A DNA stretch of 11,774 nucleotides, taken from Syntrophales bacterium (GTDB lineage Bacteria > Desulfobacterota > Syntrophia > Syntrophales > UBA8958). Positions 5,485 through 11,774 of the stretch are shown piece after piece. The stretch is from NCBI GenBank assembly GCA_023231165.1, contig JALNVY010000057.1, positions 1 to 11,774 on the forward strand, in the 5' to 3' direction. The position numbers were made by a program, and so were the translations under genes. The notes beneath the pieces are model-generated. The model was not told where the DNA came from. It did not search any database and saw only the letters and a program-made list of their open reading frames with translations. Each line of letters opens with the position of its first letter. Position 1 is the first letter of the stretch.

Positions 5485-6246
5485 ATGATTGAGCGAAAAC
5501 CTTGGACAAGAGCTGAGCTTATCCTTGCAATCAACCTGTATTGCAAAACCCCTTTCGGTAAAATCCATGTGAGGAATCCAGACATCATTGAATTGGCAAG
5601 CAAACTGGAAAGAACTTCGGGATCGGTAAGTTACAAACTTGCCAATTTCGCGAGTATAGATCCTTCTTTGGATAGAAAAGGCGCGTCAAATGTCAGTAAA
5701 CTTGACAAAGAAGTTTGGGCTGAGTTCTTTGATAATTGGGATGATATGGCCTATCAGAGTGAAGCTCAGATGGCGAAACTGAATAAGAAAAGCCTGAAGG
5801 ACTTAGAGTCTTTCGCTGAAGAAGATGTTTTTGAAGAAGGGCAATCGAGAGAATCCATCGTGAAAGTTCGTATCAAGCAAGAATTCTTCAGAAAAATGAT
5901 TTTATCAGCTTATGACAACACATGCTGCATCACAGGGATTTCTATTTCAGAACTTCTGATTGCCAGTCATATTGTGCCATGGTCAACTGACACTAAAAAC
6001 CGATTGAATCCAAGGAATGGACTTTGCTTGAATGCCCTTCATGATCGTGCGTTCGACAAAGGATTAATATCAATTAGTGGAGATTTGCGGATTGTTGTCT
6101 CACCGCTTATTTACCAACAAGAATCCAAACGACATAATCTTGAATTCATTACAGACTATGTCAACAAAGAAATACGATTGCCAAGTCGATTCCTTCCTGA
6201 TCAGAATCTGCTTGAGTATCACAGGCAAAATATATTTCGGGGCTAG
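5485..6246 (+). CDS. HNH endonuclease (HNH_2 type) with conserved N-terminal DNA-associated region
   Basis: The 253-residue protein has two parts. The N-terminal 85 residues contain WTRAELILAINLYCKTPFGK (7-26) and SVSYKLANFASIDPSLDRKG (47-66), a block I recall from many HNH proteins annotated as restriction-endonuclease-like. The C-terminal half has the HNH_2 motif: C147/C148, LLIASHIVPWS (157-167, H162), LNPRNGLCLNALHDRAFDKG (174-193, N178, H186, D187). The product should be a metal-dependent DNA nicking or cleaving enzyme; its target and any partner methylase are not visible here. Base composition is clearly lower than in flanking genes (24 G/C in the 60 bases 5581-5640), a sign of recent acquisition. 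The start at 5485 follows a small ORF by one base; no strong ribosome binding site is seen, so coupling is plausible. Confidence 0.87.
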   Translation: MIERKPWTRAELILAINLYCKTPFGKIHVRNPDIIELASKLERTSGSVSYKLANFASIDPSLDRKGASNVSKLDKEVWAEFFDNWDDMAYQSEAQMAKLNKKSLKDLESFAEEDVFEEGQSRESIVKVRIKQEFFRKMILSAYDNTCCITGISISELLIASHIVPWSTDTKNRLNPRNGLCLNALHDRAFDKGLISISGDLRIVVSPLIYQQESKRHNLEFITDYVNKEIRLPSRFLPDQNLLEYHRQNIFRG

Positions 6247-6249
6247 TCT

Positions 6250-6393
6250 ATGGACAATAATAATACCGCCAGGATAATAGACTCTAAGTCCGCGCTAAAA
6301 CAGATGGCGAAAGAAAAAAATATCCGAACAGATATTTCATGTTTCATAAGATGCACAGAAGAAGGCGACTTTGGAAACAACCAAACATTTTGA
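6250..6393 (+). CDS. 47-residue hypothetical protein between HNH and radical SAM genes
   Basis: The ORF starts 3 bases after the HNH stop and ends 12 bases before the radical SAM start. It encodes MDNNNTARIIDSKSALKQMA with a tail DISCFIRCTEEGDFGNNQTF and has two cysteines (C35, C39). There is no recognisable domain and no clear ribosome binding site apart from the HNH 3' end. Its snug fit between two same-strand genes is the only support that it is expressed. Confidence 0.35.
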   Translation: MDNNNTARIIDSKSALKQMAKEKNIRTDISCFIRCTEEGDFGNNQTF

Positions 6394-6405
6394 GAGAGTT
6401 TGAAC

Positions 6406-7139
6406 ATGAATGTCGTCTATGAACCAAAAGGACGGGCACGGGAATACTCCGAACTGGCCTGTAATCTTTATCGCGGATGTACGCATGGTTGCCGGTACTG
6501 TTATGCCCCGTCGTGTATGCGAACGATGGGGGGAAGTGGCATGCGACAGCGGTACCGCGCCCTGATGTGCTGCAAAACCTCGGAAAAGACGCCAAAAAAC
6601 TGTGTGGCGATTCGCGACGCATTCTTTTTTGCTTTCTGAGTGATCCGTATCAGCCGCTTGAGCGCACGGAACGACTGACACGGCAGGCCCTGGAAATTGT
6701 CGCAAAACACCGGCTGAACGGCCAGGTGCTGACCAAAGGAGGAGCGGATCTCATACAGGAAGACATGGGACTGATGAAGGAGGCGCATACGCAATTGGGC
6801 CTTACGCTTTGTTTCGCCGATGACTCTATGCGCAAGGATTGGGAGCCGGGCGCCTCGCCTGTGGCTGACCGGCTGACCGTTTTGAAAGCCGCTCACAAAG
6901 CAGGCATTTTTACCTGGGTCAGCCTGGAACCGGTGATCGATCCCGATCAGGCCCTTGCGGTGATCCGCATGGCGCATCCGTATGTGAATTTCTGGAAAGT
7001 AGGCAAGCTGAACCACATGAGAGAATATGAACAAACCGTAAACTGGGGCAAATTCCTTAACGATGCGGAAGCACTTTTAACGAAATTTGGGGCAAATTAC
7101 TATATCAAGAATGATTTGCGATCTTCTGCCATAAAGTAA
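6406..7139 (+). pseudogene. SPL-family radical SAM protein, frameshifted at a G6 run
   Basis: The gene starts MNVVYEPKGRAREYSELACN with GAGAG (6393-6397) ahead of the ATG, and carries the cluster motif C25-x3-C29-x2-C32 (GCTHGCRYCYAP). The frame of the ATG then loses family resemblance and stops at 6639 after 77 residues. One base back, the other frame continues the family from KWHATAVPRPDVLQNL through SDPYQPLE, LTKGGADLIQE, WVSLEPVIDPDQAL and YYIKNDL to the stop at 7139. Restoring the frame gives about 244 residues. The junction lies in GGGGGG (6528-6533), or less likely in CCCC (6506-6509). It could be a sequencing indel, a dead gene, or -1 frameshifting, since the site is a G GGG GGA heptamer in phase. 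Family members are spore-photoproduct-lyase-like radical SAM enzymes; the substrate of this branch is not known to me. Confidence 0.85.
6528..6534 (+). other. slippery heptamer G GGG GGA at the frame change
   Basis: In the frame of the start codon the bases read ATG GGG GGA AGT, so the heptamer is in the X XXY YYZ phase needed for tandem -1 slippage. After slipping, the next codon is AAG, the first of the downstream family-matching frame. I see no convincing stem-loop just 3'; GCGGTACCGC nearby is self-complementary but loop-less. Confidence 0.5.
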
Positions 7140-7146
7140 TTCATAG

Positions 7147-7179
7147 ATTGTCCGCAAATTGTCTGTAAATTGTCCGTAA
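7147..7179 (+). repeat. three tandem copies of an 11-bp unit
   Basis: ATTGTCCGCAA, ATTGTCTGTAA and ATTGTCCGTAA follow one another without spacing, 7 bases after the radical SAM stop. The copies differ at one or two positions. They could be repeated protein-binding sites or a small satellite; no function is visible. Confidence 0.8.
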
Positions 7180-7203
7180 ACTGATCTTTGCGGGAAAGCA
7201 AAT

Positions 7204-7362
7204 ATGGATCATTTTCATACATTGCGAAATATGGACCTGCTGATACTTCACAAAACAGCATTTCTCTGCTCCAGTAAATGCCCGGCGGCGGTGGTGCTCA
7301 AAGCACATGATTGGGCTATTGAACAAAGAGAAAAAGGTAATCTCGATCGGATGATTAAATAA
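7204..7362 (+). pseudogene. 52-codon ORF, possible truncated DprA-like protein gene
   Basis: The ATG at 7204 (GGGAAAG 6 bases ahead) opens a frame containing MDLLILHKTAFLCSSKCPAA followed by VVLKAHDWAIEQREKGN, then LDRMIK and TAA at 7360-7362. I recall a family of small DprA/LOG-superfamily-like proteins that begin with H-K-T-A-F-L-C-S-x-x-x-P and read W-A-I-x-Q-R-E-x-G-N before an I-S-G-x-H-S nucleotide-binding block. Here the sequence leaves the family right after EKGN, so most of the protein is missing. It could also be a genuine micro-protein. Confidence 0.4.
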
Positions 7363-7718
7363 CATTCCTCAGCAAATACGAGGATATTATAAAATCTAAG
7401 CGGCGCTTGAGAAAGTTTTTCAATATGGTGGTTTGAGAGGAGAAATACCGCTAAATGTCATGAAAACAAGGAAACATCTGGAATAAAAACAACGTTAATT
7501 ATGTGGTTTTGCGCGGCAAAAGGGCGTTTTCAAAAATTGTTGCGGGGCAACGCTCAGTAACATCACGATACGATTGATTATTATTGCTGAACCACGAAAA
7601 TTTTGGTAGTCAAGATGTGACCGGCGGTCATAACCGGCAAAAGGGGCTTGTAATCTTCTCAATAAATCGGATCGACAGACAGGGAGCGGCAAGTAAATAA
7701 ACACAGGCCGGAGAAGAT
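7363..7718. other. 356-base intergenic region before trmJ
   Basis: No coding frame of note is seen on either strand. It holds a small hairpin GTTGC-GGG-GCAAC (7539-7551) and a dyad TGACCG-G-CGGTCA (7618-7630). The trmJ promoter must lie here or upstream, but no pair of boxes with good spacing stands out. The AT-rich sequence to about 7500 matches the island side, so the island-chromosome junction is probably within this gap. Confidence 0.5.
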
Positions 7719-8453
7719 ATGACTTCAGCGAATTTCGATAATTTTACCATCGTTCTGCAAAAGCCCAAGTTCCCGGGCAATATCGGTTCGGTAGCACGCT
7801 GCATTAAGAACATGGGCATGGGAAAGCTCATCGTTTCCGAGGCGGGGCCGTTTGACCCGGACGAGATGAAGATCATGTCCACCCACTTTGCCGCGGATAT
7901 TATTGATAATATTCAATATTTTGATCGTCTTGGCGATGCTCTCGCCCCCTTTCAGTATATCGTGGGCACGACTTCCCGCCTCGGTTCGGCGCGGGGGCCG
8001 GCTCTCTCACCTAAGGAGACGGCGGAAAGTCTGGTCGGCCTATCTCAGAACAATGAAATCGCCCTCCTTTTCGGATCCGAAGACAAGGGGCTCAGCAACA
8101 GCGACCTCCGGTATTGCCATGCCGTTACGACCATCCCGGTTTCGGAAAAAATGAAATCCATTAATCTTTCCCATGCCGTCATGATTGTCTGCTATGAAAT
8201 CTTTGCCGCCGGGGGGGAGAAGAAAAAGGCCTTTATGTCAAAACTGGCTTCTTCGATGGAAATCGAGGGGATGTTCGGCCAGGTCAAAGAGGCGCTGACG
8301 GAAGTCGGCTTTCTCAATCCCCAGAATCCCGATTACTGGCTGATGCATATCCGCCGGTTGCTATCCCGGACGGGTCTTTTCTCAAGGGACGTGAAGATTA
8401 TTCGGGGGATCTGCCGCCAGGTGCTGTGGGCCGTCAGGAACAAAACATCGTGA
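7719..8453 (+). CDS. trmJ: tRNA (cytidine/uridine-32-2'-O)-methyltransferase TrmJ-like (SPOUT)
   Basis: TrmJ transfers a methyl group from S-adenosylmethionine to the ribose of nucleotide 32 in the tRNA anticodon loop. The 244 residues match the E. coli length (about 246). SPOUT motifs are in order: motif 1 PGNIGSVARCIKNMG (19-33, likely catalytic R26), motif 2 IALLFGSEDKGLSNSDL (114-130), and motif 3 IPVSEKMKSINLSHAVMIVC (139-158), the knot that binds AdoMet. A C-terminal helical extension includes FLNPQNPDYWLMHIRRLLSR (198-217), typical of TrmJ rather than TrmL. The ATG at 7719 is preceded by GGAGA (7710-7714). It is convergent with the next gene, 33 bases apart, and no clear terminator lies between them. 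A related SpoU activity on another substrate cannot be excluded. Confidence 0.9.
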   Translation: MTSANFDNFTIVLQKPKFPGNIGSVARCIKNMGMGKLIVSEAGPFDPDEMKIMSTHFAADIIDNIQYFDRLGDALAPFQYIVGTTSRLGSARGPALSPKETAESLVGLSQNNEIALLFGSEDKGLSNSDLRYCHAVTTIPVSEKMKSINLSHAVMIVCYEIFAAGGEKKKAFMSKLASSMEIEGMFGQVKEALTEVGFLNPQNPDYWLMHIRRLLSRTGLFSRDVKIIRGICRQVLWAVRNKTS

Positions 8454-8486
8454 CAGTTTCTGACTATTGGTTGCAGGCAGCTATCG

Positions 8487-8684
8487 CTATGCCTCTTTTG
8501 TCTTGACCGTCACCATGATGCTCCGGCAGCACTCGGCATTCTTGACGACAAAGCAGTCAGGCCGCTCCATAAGCTGGTACTGACCATTAGATTCAATCTC
8601 CAGATCATTCTTAGACAGCGTCCCGTCCTTGGGGATAAACAGCATGCGTCCGATGGGGATGCCGCCTTCTTTTAAAATTGCCAT
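8487..8684 (-). CDS. 65-residue hypothetical protein with strong ribosome binding site
   Basis: The protein begins MAILKEGGIPIGRMLFIPKD and ends RSIMVTVKTKEA, with a cysteine at 44 and a pair at 52-53 (CFVVKNAECC). I do not recognise a family. The start is well supported: on the minus strand TAAGGAGGT ends 6 bases before the ATG. It lies 47 bases after the DUF2284 gene on the same strand, so it may be the last gene of that operon or have its own promoter in the AT-rich gap. The cysteines and the neighbour hint at a metal or redox link, which is only a guess. Confidence 0.65.
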   Translation of the reverse strand: MAILKEGGIPIGRMLFIPKDGTLSKNDLEIESNGQYQLMERPDCFVVKNAECCRSIMVTVKTKEA

Positions 8685-8731
8685 AGCTAACCTCCTTAAA
8701 ATAATTTACTTGTCGCGTTTTTAAGATGCCG

Positions 8732-9313
8732 TCATTGGAGCAGGATCAGTCCCGTCCAGGTAACCCGGTCGCGGACGGGAAAGGCAAGAGATAATCCCGA
8801 CTGTTCCAGGGTGGCGACGACATCGATGCCCATCGCCTCCATGGAAGGACGGGCGCGGAAGGGGAAACGACAGATCCTGCTGTTGTCAATCGCCACACAG
8901 ACCTCGCAGAGACGGCAGCAGCCGCCGATCAGACCGGCGGCGAAACGGAAACCGGAGCGGAAGGCCTCCCGTTCTCCCAGGTTTACCAGGTCGTGCAGCC
9001 TTCCCGCGGGGACAAAAACATCCCTGCCGGGTTTCCCGTCGTTAAGAATGTCAAAGAGACCCTCTGTCTGCAGGAGGATCGCCTCCTTATAACAGCCAAG
9101 GACCTTGCGGAATTCCTCAACAGGCATGACAAAGGGCGGGCACATGAGGTTCTTGTGAAAGCTGTCACATAGAGGGACCTGACATTTTAGACGGACCCGT
9201 TCGTCAACGATGACATGAGAAACGGGAAGGGAAAGGACTGTTGAAGCCCCCTCCGCCTTGAGCAAAGAGATGATGGGATCGATTTTAATGGCCGGGTTTT
9301 TCGATTTCACCAT
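8732..9313 (-). CDS. DUF2284 cysteine-rich predicted metal-binding protein
   Basis: The 193-residue product has the cysteine layout of DUF2284 (PF10050): KCQVPLCDSFHKNLMCPPF (43-61; C44, C49, C58), GGCCRLCEVC (130-139; C132, C133, C136, C139) and C148 in SRICRFPFRARPSMEAMGID (145-164). These nine cysteines, counting C74, could hold an iron-sulfur cluster or another metal; the family's activity is unknown to me, and it is common in anaerobes. The ATG at 9313 overlaps the end of the M24 peptidase gene by 7 bases (ATGGTGA), so the two are translationally coupled. The protein has no signal peptide and should be cytoplasmic. The C-terminal LSLAFPVRDRVTWTGLILL is also typical of the family. Confidence 0.87.
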   Translation of the reverse strand: MVKSKNPAIKIDPIISLLKAEGASTVLSLPVSHVIVDERVRLKCQVPLCDSFHKNLMCPPFVMPVEEFRKVLGCYKEAILLQTEGLFDILNDGKPGRDVFVPAGRLHDLVNLGEREAFRSGFRFAAGLIGGCCRLCEVCVAIDNSRICRFPFRARPSMEAMGIDVVATLEQSGLSLAFPVRDRVTWTGLILLQ

Positions 9314-10563
9314 TTTTCCACCGTCATGGATGGGTCAGGTTTGCATCTATCCCTGGGGAGAAACTCAATTAGGCATTCATAACTTGCCCCGGTCAACTTT
9401 TCAACTCCCGTGTCCGTCACGAGGAAGGTATCCTCGACGCCGACAACGCCCAGATCGGGGAAACTGAATTTCGGCTCCAGGGCCAGGACCATACCGGCTG
9501 CCAGGGGCGTCTCCTCTGCCGTTGCGATAACCGGCGCCTCGTCGAGTTCCAGACCGATGCCATGCCCGCAGAATTCTGCCCGCTTCGTACCGTAGCCCAT
9601 AAAATGTTCTGCAAGATCGAAATCCGCCGCCATTTGCTGGGCCTTCCGGAAAAGGTCACCGGCCGGGACGCCGGGACGGATCGCCGCCGCCAGGGCATCT
9701 TCGATTTCGATTGCCGCTTCGTAGGCGCGCGCAAGGATTTTCGGGGGGTAACCGATAAAAAAGGTGCGGGTCTGATCGACGATATAGCCGTCGACGGCGC
9801 CGACCAGATCCATAATCACCGGTTCCAGGCGACCGATTTTACGGAATCCCGAGCCCTGAGGGGAAGCGGAACTTAAGCCCATGCCCCCCGTCGGGCTGTC
9901 CACGAAGGTGAGACTGGCCGCCTCGGGTCCCGATAGCAGGTGCCCCCAATAGACCTCCTGGTTGAAGCCCCGCGTGCGCACCAGACCCTGATGGCCCCGC
10001 TTCCTGGCCTCTCCCTCGACGATTGCCGCCAGTTCCACCTCCCGAATTCCCACCCGCAGATGAGCCCTGGCCGTGGCTACCATAAAATCGGCGAGTTTGG
10101 CCGCTGTGCGGATGATGCCTGTTTCGTAAGGGGATTTGATCATCCGCACTTTCTGGATTGCCGGCCAGATGTCCACGATCTCATTGGGGTTCAATGTCTG
10201 GCGCCAGCGGAAATAATGATTCACCGGCAGGACATCCAGTTCCATCCCCAGCTTGCGGATCCTGCCAATGCCATGATCGGCAATGATTTGCGGGATTTCC
10301 TGGAAGGATTTGACGGGAATAATGGTCTCAAGAGGGGAATCGCTGCGGGCGCGCTCGGGATTTCTCCTTACGAAATAAAGGGGCGAACCTTCCCGGGGGA
10401 CAAACAGGCAGGAATGCTGGAGGGCGCCGGAAAAATAGAATAGATCGGTGTTTTCGACGATCAGGGCGCCGTCAACGTCGGCGGCAGCCATGTATGTCTG
10501 GAGTTTATCGAGCCGGACTTGCAATTCGTAACCGGGGGTATTTTTGCTTTCGACCTGGTCCAA
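9307..10563 (-). CDS. M24-family metallopeptidase (Xaa-Pro aminopeptidase/dipeptidase-like)
   Basis: The 418-residue protein has a creatinase-type N-terminal domain (about 15-150) and a C-terminal pita-bread domain (about 150-400). All five dinuclear metal ligands of active M24 peptidases are visible: D252 in VIMDLVG, D263 in GYIVDQTRTF, H334 in FCGHGIGLELDEAP, E363 in LALEPKFSF and E377 in GVEDTFLVT. It should cleave an N-terminal residue before proline, in the cytoplasm, though some relatives act on other C-N bonds. The start is a TTG at 10563, chosen because GGAG (10571-10574) in the end of cobO lies 7 bases ahead and the next ATG would cut the first helix. One base separates it from the cobO stop, so it is co-transcribed with cobO. 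Confidence 0.9.
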   Translation of the reverse strand: MDQVESKNTPGYELQVRLDKLQTYMAAADVDGALIVENTDLFYFSGALQHSCLFVPREGSPLYFVRRNPERARSDSPLETIIPVKSFQEIPQIIADHGIGRIRKLGMELDVLPVNHYFRWRQTLNPNEIVDIWPAIQKVRMIKSPYETGIIRTAAKLADFMVATARAHLRVGIREVELAAIVEGEARKRGHQGLVRTRGFNQEVYWGHLLSGPEAASLTFVDSPTGGMGLSSASPQGSGFRKIGRLEPVIMDLVGAVDGYIVDQTRTFFIGYPPKILARAYEAAIEIEDALAAAIRPGVPAGDLFRKAQQMAADFDLAEHFMGYGTKRAEFCGHGIGLELDEAPVIATAEETPLAAGMVLALEPKFSFPDLGVVGVEDTFLVTDTGVEKLTGASYECLIEFLPRDRCKPDPSMTVEKW

Positions 10564-10564
10564 A

Positions 10565-11122
10565 TCAGTACTCCATGCCGGCGCGTTCCTTTATCCCTCT
10601 GGTATAGTGATGTCTGATCTCCTGAATGTCGCTGACCGTATCGGCAAGATCGATAATCTCCGGGGGGGCGTAGCGGCCCGTGAGGATCAAATCTACCGCC
10701 GCCGGTTTGTTATTGATCATATCGACGACTTCCGGGAGGGACAGGAGTTTGAAATCCAGGGCTACATTTATCTCATCGAGGATGACGAGATCATATTCAC
10801 CGGAAGCAACGACCTGCCCGGCCAGTTTGAAGCCCTCTTTAGCCAGTTCGATGTCGATGGGAGCGGGATTGTCCCGCATGACGAAACTGTCCAGGCCGCT
10901 CTGACGGATCGTGAAATCGGGAAGGCATTTCTCGGCGGCGAGCACCTCGCCGTATTTCTTGCCCTTCATGAACTGAATCATAAAGACCTTCTTTCCATGA
11001 CCGAGCGCCCGGAGGGCCTGGCCGATGGCGGCGGTCGTCTTTCCCTTGCCGTTGCCCGTGATGACCATGACAATGCCGCGATTGAACTTGGCCAGCGTCT
11101 CTTCAATTAGATTGTCTGTCAA
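10565..11122 (-). CDS. cobO: cob(I)alamin adenosyltransferase (CobO/BtuR type)
   Basis: The enzyme transfers the adenosyl group of ATP to cob(I)alamin or a corrinoid, forming adenosylcobalamin. Visible marks are the P-loop ITGNGKGKTTAA, the following ALRALGHGKKVFMIQFMKG block, the Walker B-like DLVILDEINVALDF and the ending HHYTRGIKERAGMEY. I place the start at TTG 11122, giving 185 residues, a normal length. AGGAGG lies 11 bases before it on the minus strand. A longer reading from a TTG at 11197 begins only 5 bases after the terminator U-tract of the upstream gene and has no ribosome binding site. The gene leads a group with the M24 peptidase and DUF2284 genes; with meaB next door it suggests adenosylcobalamin use by a mutase. 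Confidence 0.92.
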   Translation of the reverse strand: MTDNLIEETLAKFNRGIVMVITGNGKGKTTAAIGQALRALGHGKKVFMIQFMKGKKYGEVLAAEKCLPDFTIRQSGLDSFVMRDNPAPIDIELAKEGFKLAGQVVASGEYDLVILDEINVALDFKLLSLPEVVDMINNKPAAVDLILTGRYAPPEIIDLADTVSDIQEIRHHYTRGIKERAGMEY

Positions 11123-11201
11123 CGCCGTCTTACCCTCCTGTGAGTGATTGACAATATCGCCAACAAATTCGGAAAATGATCGAGAATAAGCCTTCAAGAG
11201 T

Positions 11202-11229
11202 AAAAACCCGGGATGTTTGCCATCCCGGG
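11202..11229 (-). terminator. intrinsic terminator after the MeaB-like gene
   Basis: CCCGGGATG (11207-11215) and CATCCCGGG (11221-11229) form a 9-bp stem with a 5-base loop. On the minus strand the stem is followed by TTTTT (11206-11202), 25 bases after the end of the GTPase gene. It separates that gene from cobO, which then needs its own promoter between about 11200 and 11140; no convincing boxes were found there. Confidence 0.88.
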
Positions 11230-11254
11230 CTTCTTCTTATCAACACGTTACAAG

Positions 11255-11774
11255 TTATAAGTTGCAGTCCTTGAGATACCGTCTCGCCACATCCTCGGCG
11301 AGGGTGTAGGGATCGCTCTGCTTGTTGATCAGTTTCTCGATCATCGCCTCCGTTTCACCATCAGCAATCAGCCGGTTCAGCACCGGTTCCAGGATACATG
11401 TCCGGATGGCCTCATTAAGCTCCATAACCGCCTTCCGGCGGATTCGGGAACCTATGAGGTCGTGTTTTACCAGATGCTGGTAATGCTGATCAATGGTGGA
11501 CGATAACTCTTCGAGACTCTTATTGAATCCTTCCGGCTCGAAGGCGTTTTCCACCCTGATGATGGGTGGACGCCAGCCAGCCGCGAAGGCGGTCGGCGGC
11601 GCCATGTCGAGCATGGCCATGATCTCCCGCCGCAGCTTGGATGACCCTTCCCGATCCGCCTTGTTGATAACGAAGATGTCGGCGATTTCCATAATCCCGG
11701 CCTTGATGGCCTGGATCTCGTCGCCCATCCCCGGAATCAGGACCACGATAACCGTATGGGAGTGGTTGATGATA
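11255..11774 (-). CDS. meaB: MeaB/ArgK-type G3E GTPase, C-terminal part
   Basis: MeaB is the GTPase chaperone of adenosylcobalamin-dependent methylmalonyl-CoA mutase: it gates cofactor loading and protects the enzyme from inactivation. The frame is open from the right edge (N-terminal P-loop outside the window) and ends at TAA 11257-11255. Visible are VLIPGMGDEIQAIKAGIMEI and ADIFVINKAD, which carries the NKAD base-recognition motif, a PPIIRVENAF strand, and a helical C-terminal dimerisation arm ending YTLAEDVARRYLKDCNL. About 173 residues are present of some 320 expected. Family members are often encoded next to the mutase subunits, which may therefore lie beyond the right edge. A hydrogenase or urease G3E relative is less likely because of the GDEIQAIKAGIMEIAD segment. 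Confidence 0.9.
   Translation of the reverse strand, partial: IINHSHTVIVVLIPGMGDEIQAIKAGIMEIADIFVINKADREGSSKLRREIMAMLDMAPPTAFAAGWRPPIIRVENAFEPEGFNKSLEELSSTIDQHYQHLVKHDLIGSRIRRKAVMELNEAIRTCILEPVLNRLIADGETEAMIEKLINKQSDPYTLAEDVARRYLKDCNL

Noticed and set aside
6506..6509. CCCC run as the frameshift site of the radical SAM gene
   Set aside because: It would give APVVYANDGGKWH; keeping SCMRT after CYAP fits my memory of the family better and points to the G6 run, though this site is not excluded.
7618..7630. TGACCG-G-CGGTCA dyad upstream of trmJ as an operator
   Set aside because: The arms are only 6 bp, it sits about 90 bases from the start, and no promoter boxes could be matched to it.
10544..11110. 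188-codon plus-strand ORF across cobO
   Set aside because: It is the antisense frame of a gene with clear P-loop and family motifs.
11123..11197. Longer cobO start at TTG 11197
   Set aside because: It lies 5 bases after the U-tract of the upstream terminator, has no ribosome binding site, and adds a segment not typical of the family.
1..11774. CRISPR array, tRNA, rRNA or insertion sequence
   Set aside because: No regularly spaced repeats, cloverleaf, rRNA signature, transposase or terminal inverted repeats were seen; the only sizeable repeat is the antitoxin duplication.

Overview
The window looks like a chromosomal segment of an anaerobic, moderately GC-rich bacterium, most plausibly a deltaproteobacterium (Desulfobacterota, Syntrophus/Smithella-like). 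This is inferred from the style of the housekeeping genes (an ilvD lacking the first [2Fe-2S]-type cysteine, a cobO-meaB cobalamin/methylmalonyl-CoA pair, a DUF2284 protein) and was not tested by any search.

Layout. (1) Bases 1-1997: the last 44 codons of an unidentified upstream gene, a short GC-rich palindromic repeat, then a complete ilvD (dihydroxy-acid dehydratase) closed by a strong intrinsic terminator. (2) Bases about 2000-7700: an accessory island of toxin-antitoxin and nuclease-type genes, all on the plus strand, many of them broken. It begins with an apparently intact higBA module that has its own promoter and a palindromic operator. Next come an antitoxin whose ParE/RelE toxin is cut down to 10 codons, a RhuM-family gene, a ribbon-helix-helix antitoxin whose PIN toxin is cut to about 11 recognisable residues, and a second, about 95 % identical copy of the first antitoxin with an intact ParE/RelE toxin. 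These are followed by a gap with a perfect 20-bp palindrome and possible gene debris, an AT-rich HNH endonuclease, a small ORF, an SPL-type radical SAM gene with a frameshift at a G6 run, and a possible truncated gene. (3) Bases 7719-8453: trmJ, plus strand. (4) Bases 8487-11774, all minus strand: a 65-residue unknown protein, a DUF2284 cysteine-rich metal-binding protein, an M24 peptidase that overlaps it, cobO, a terminator, and the C-terminal part of a MeaB/ArgK GTPase running off the right edge.

How the genes work together. The right block fits adenosylcobalamin metabolism: CobO makes the cofactor and MeaB protects or reloads the methylmalonyl-CoA mutase that uses it, so the mutase genes may lie just beyond the right edge. 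The peptidase and DUF2284 genes are tightly coupled by overlap. The middle island reads as a hot spot where toxin-antitoxin cassettes arrived, duplicated and decayed, repeatedly leaving antitoxin-side genes intact while their coupled downstream partners were truncated. I do not see a wholly new system. The items most worth checking are the duplicated antitoxin with one lost toxin, the run of truncated partner genes, and the canonical slippery heptamer exactly where the radical SAM gene changes frame.
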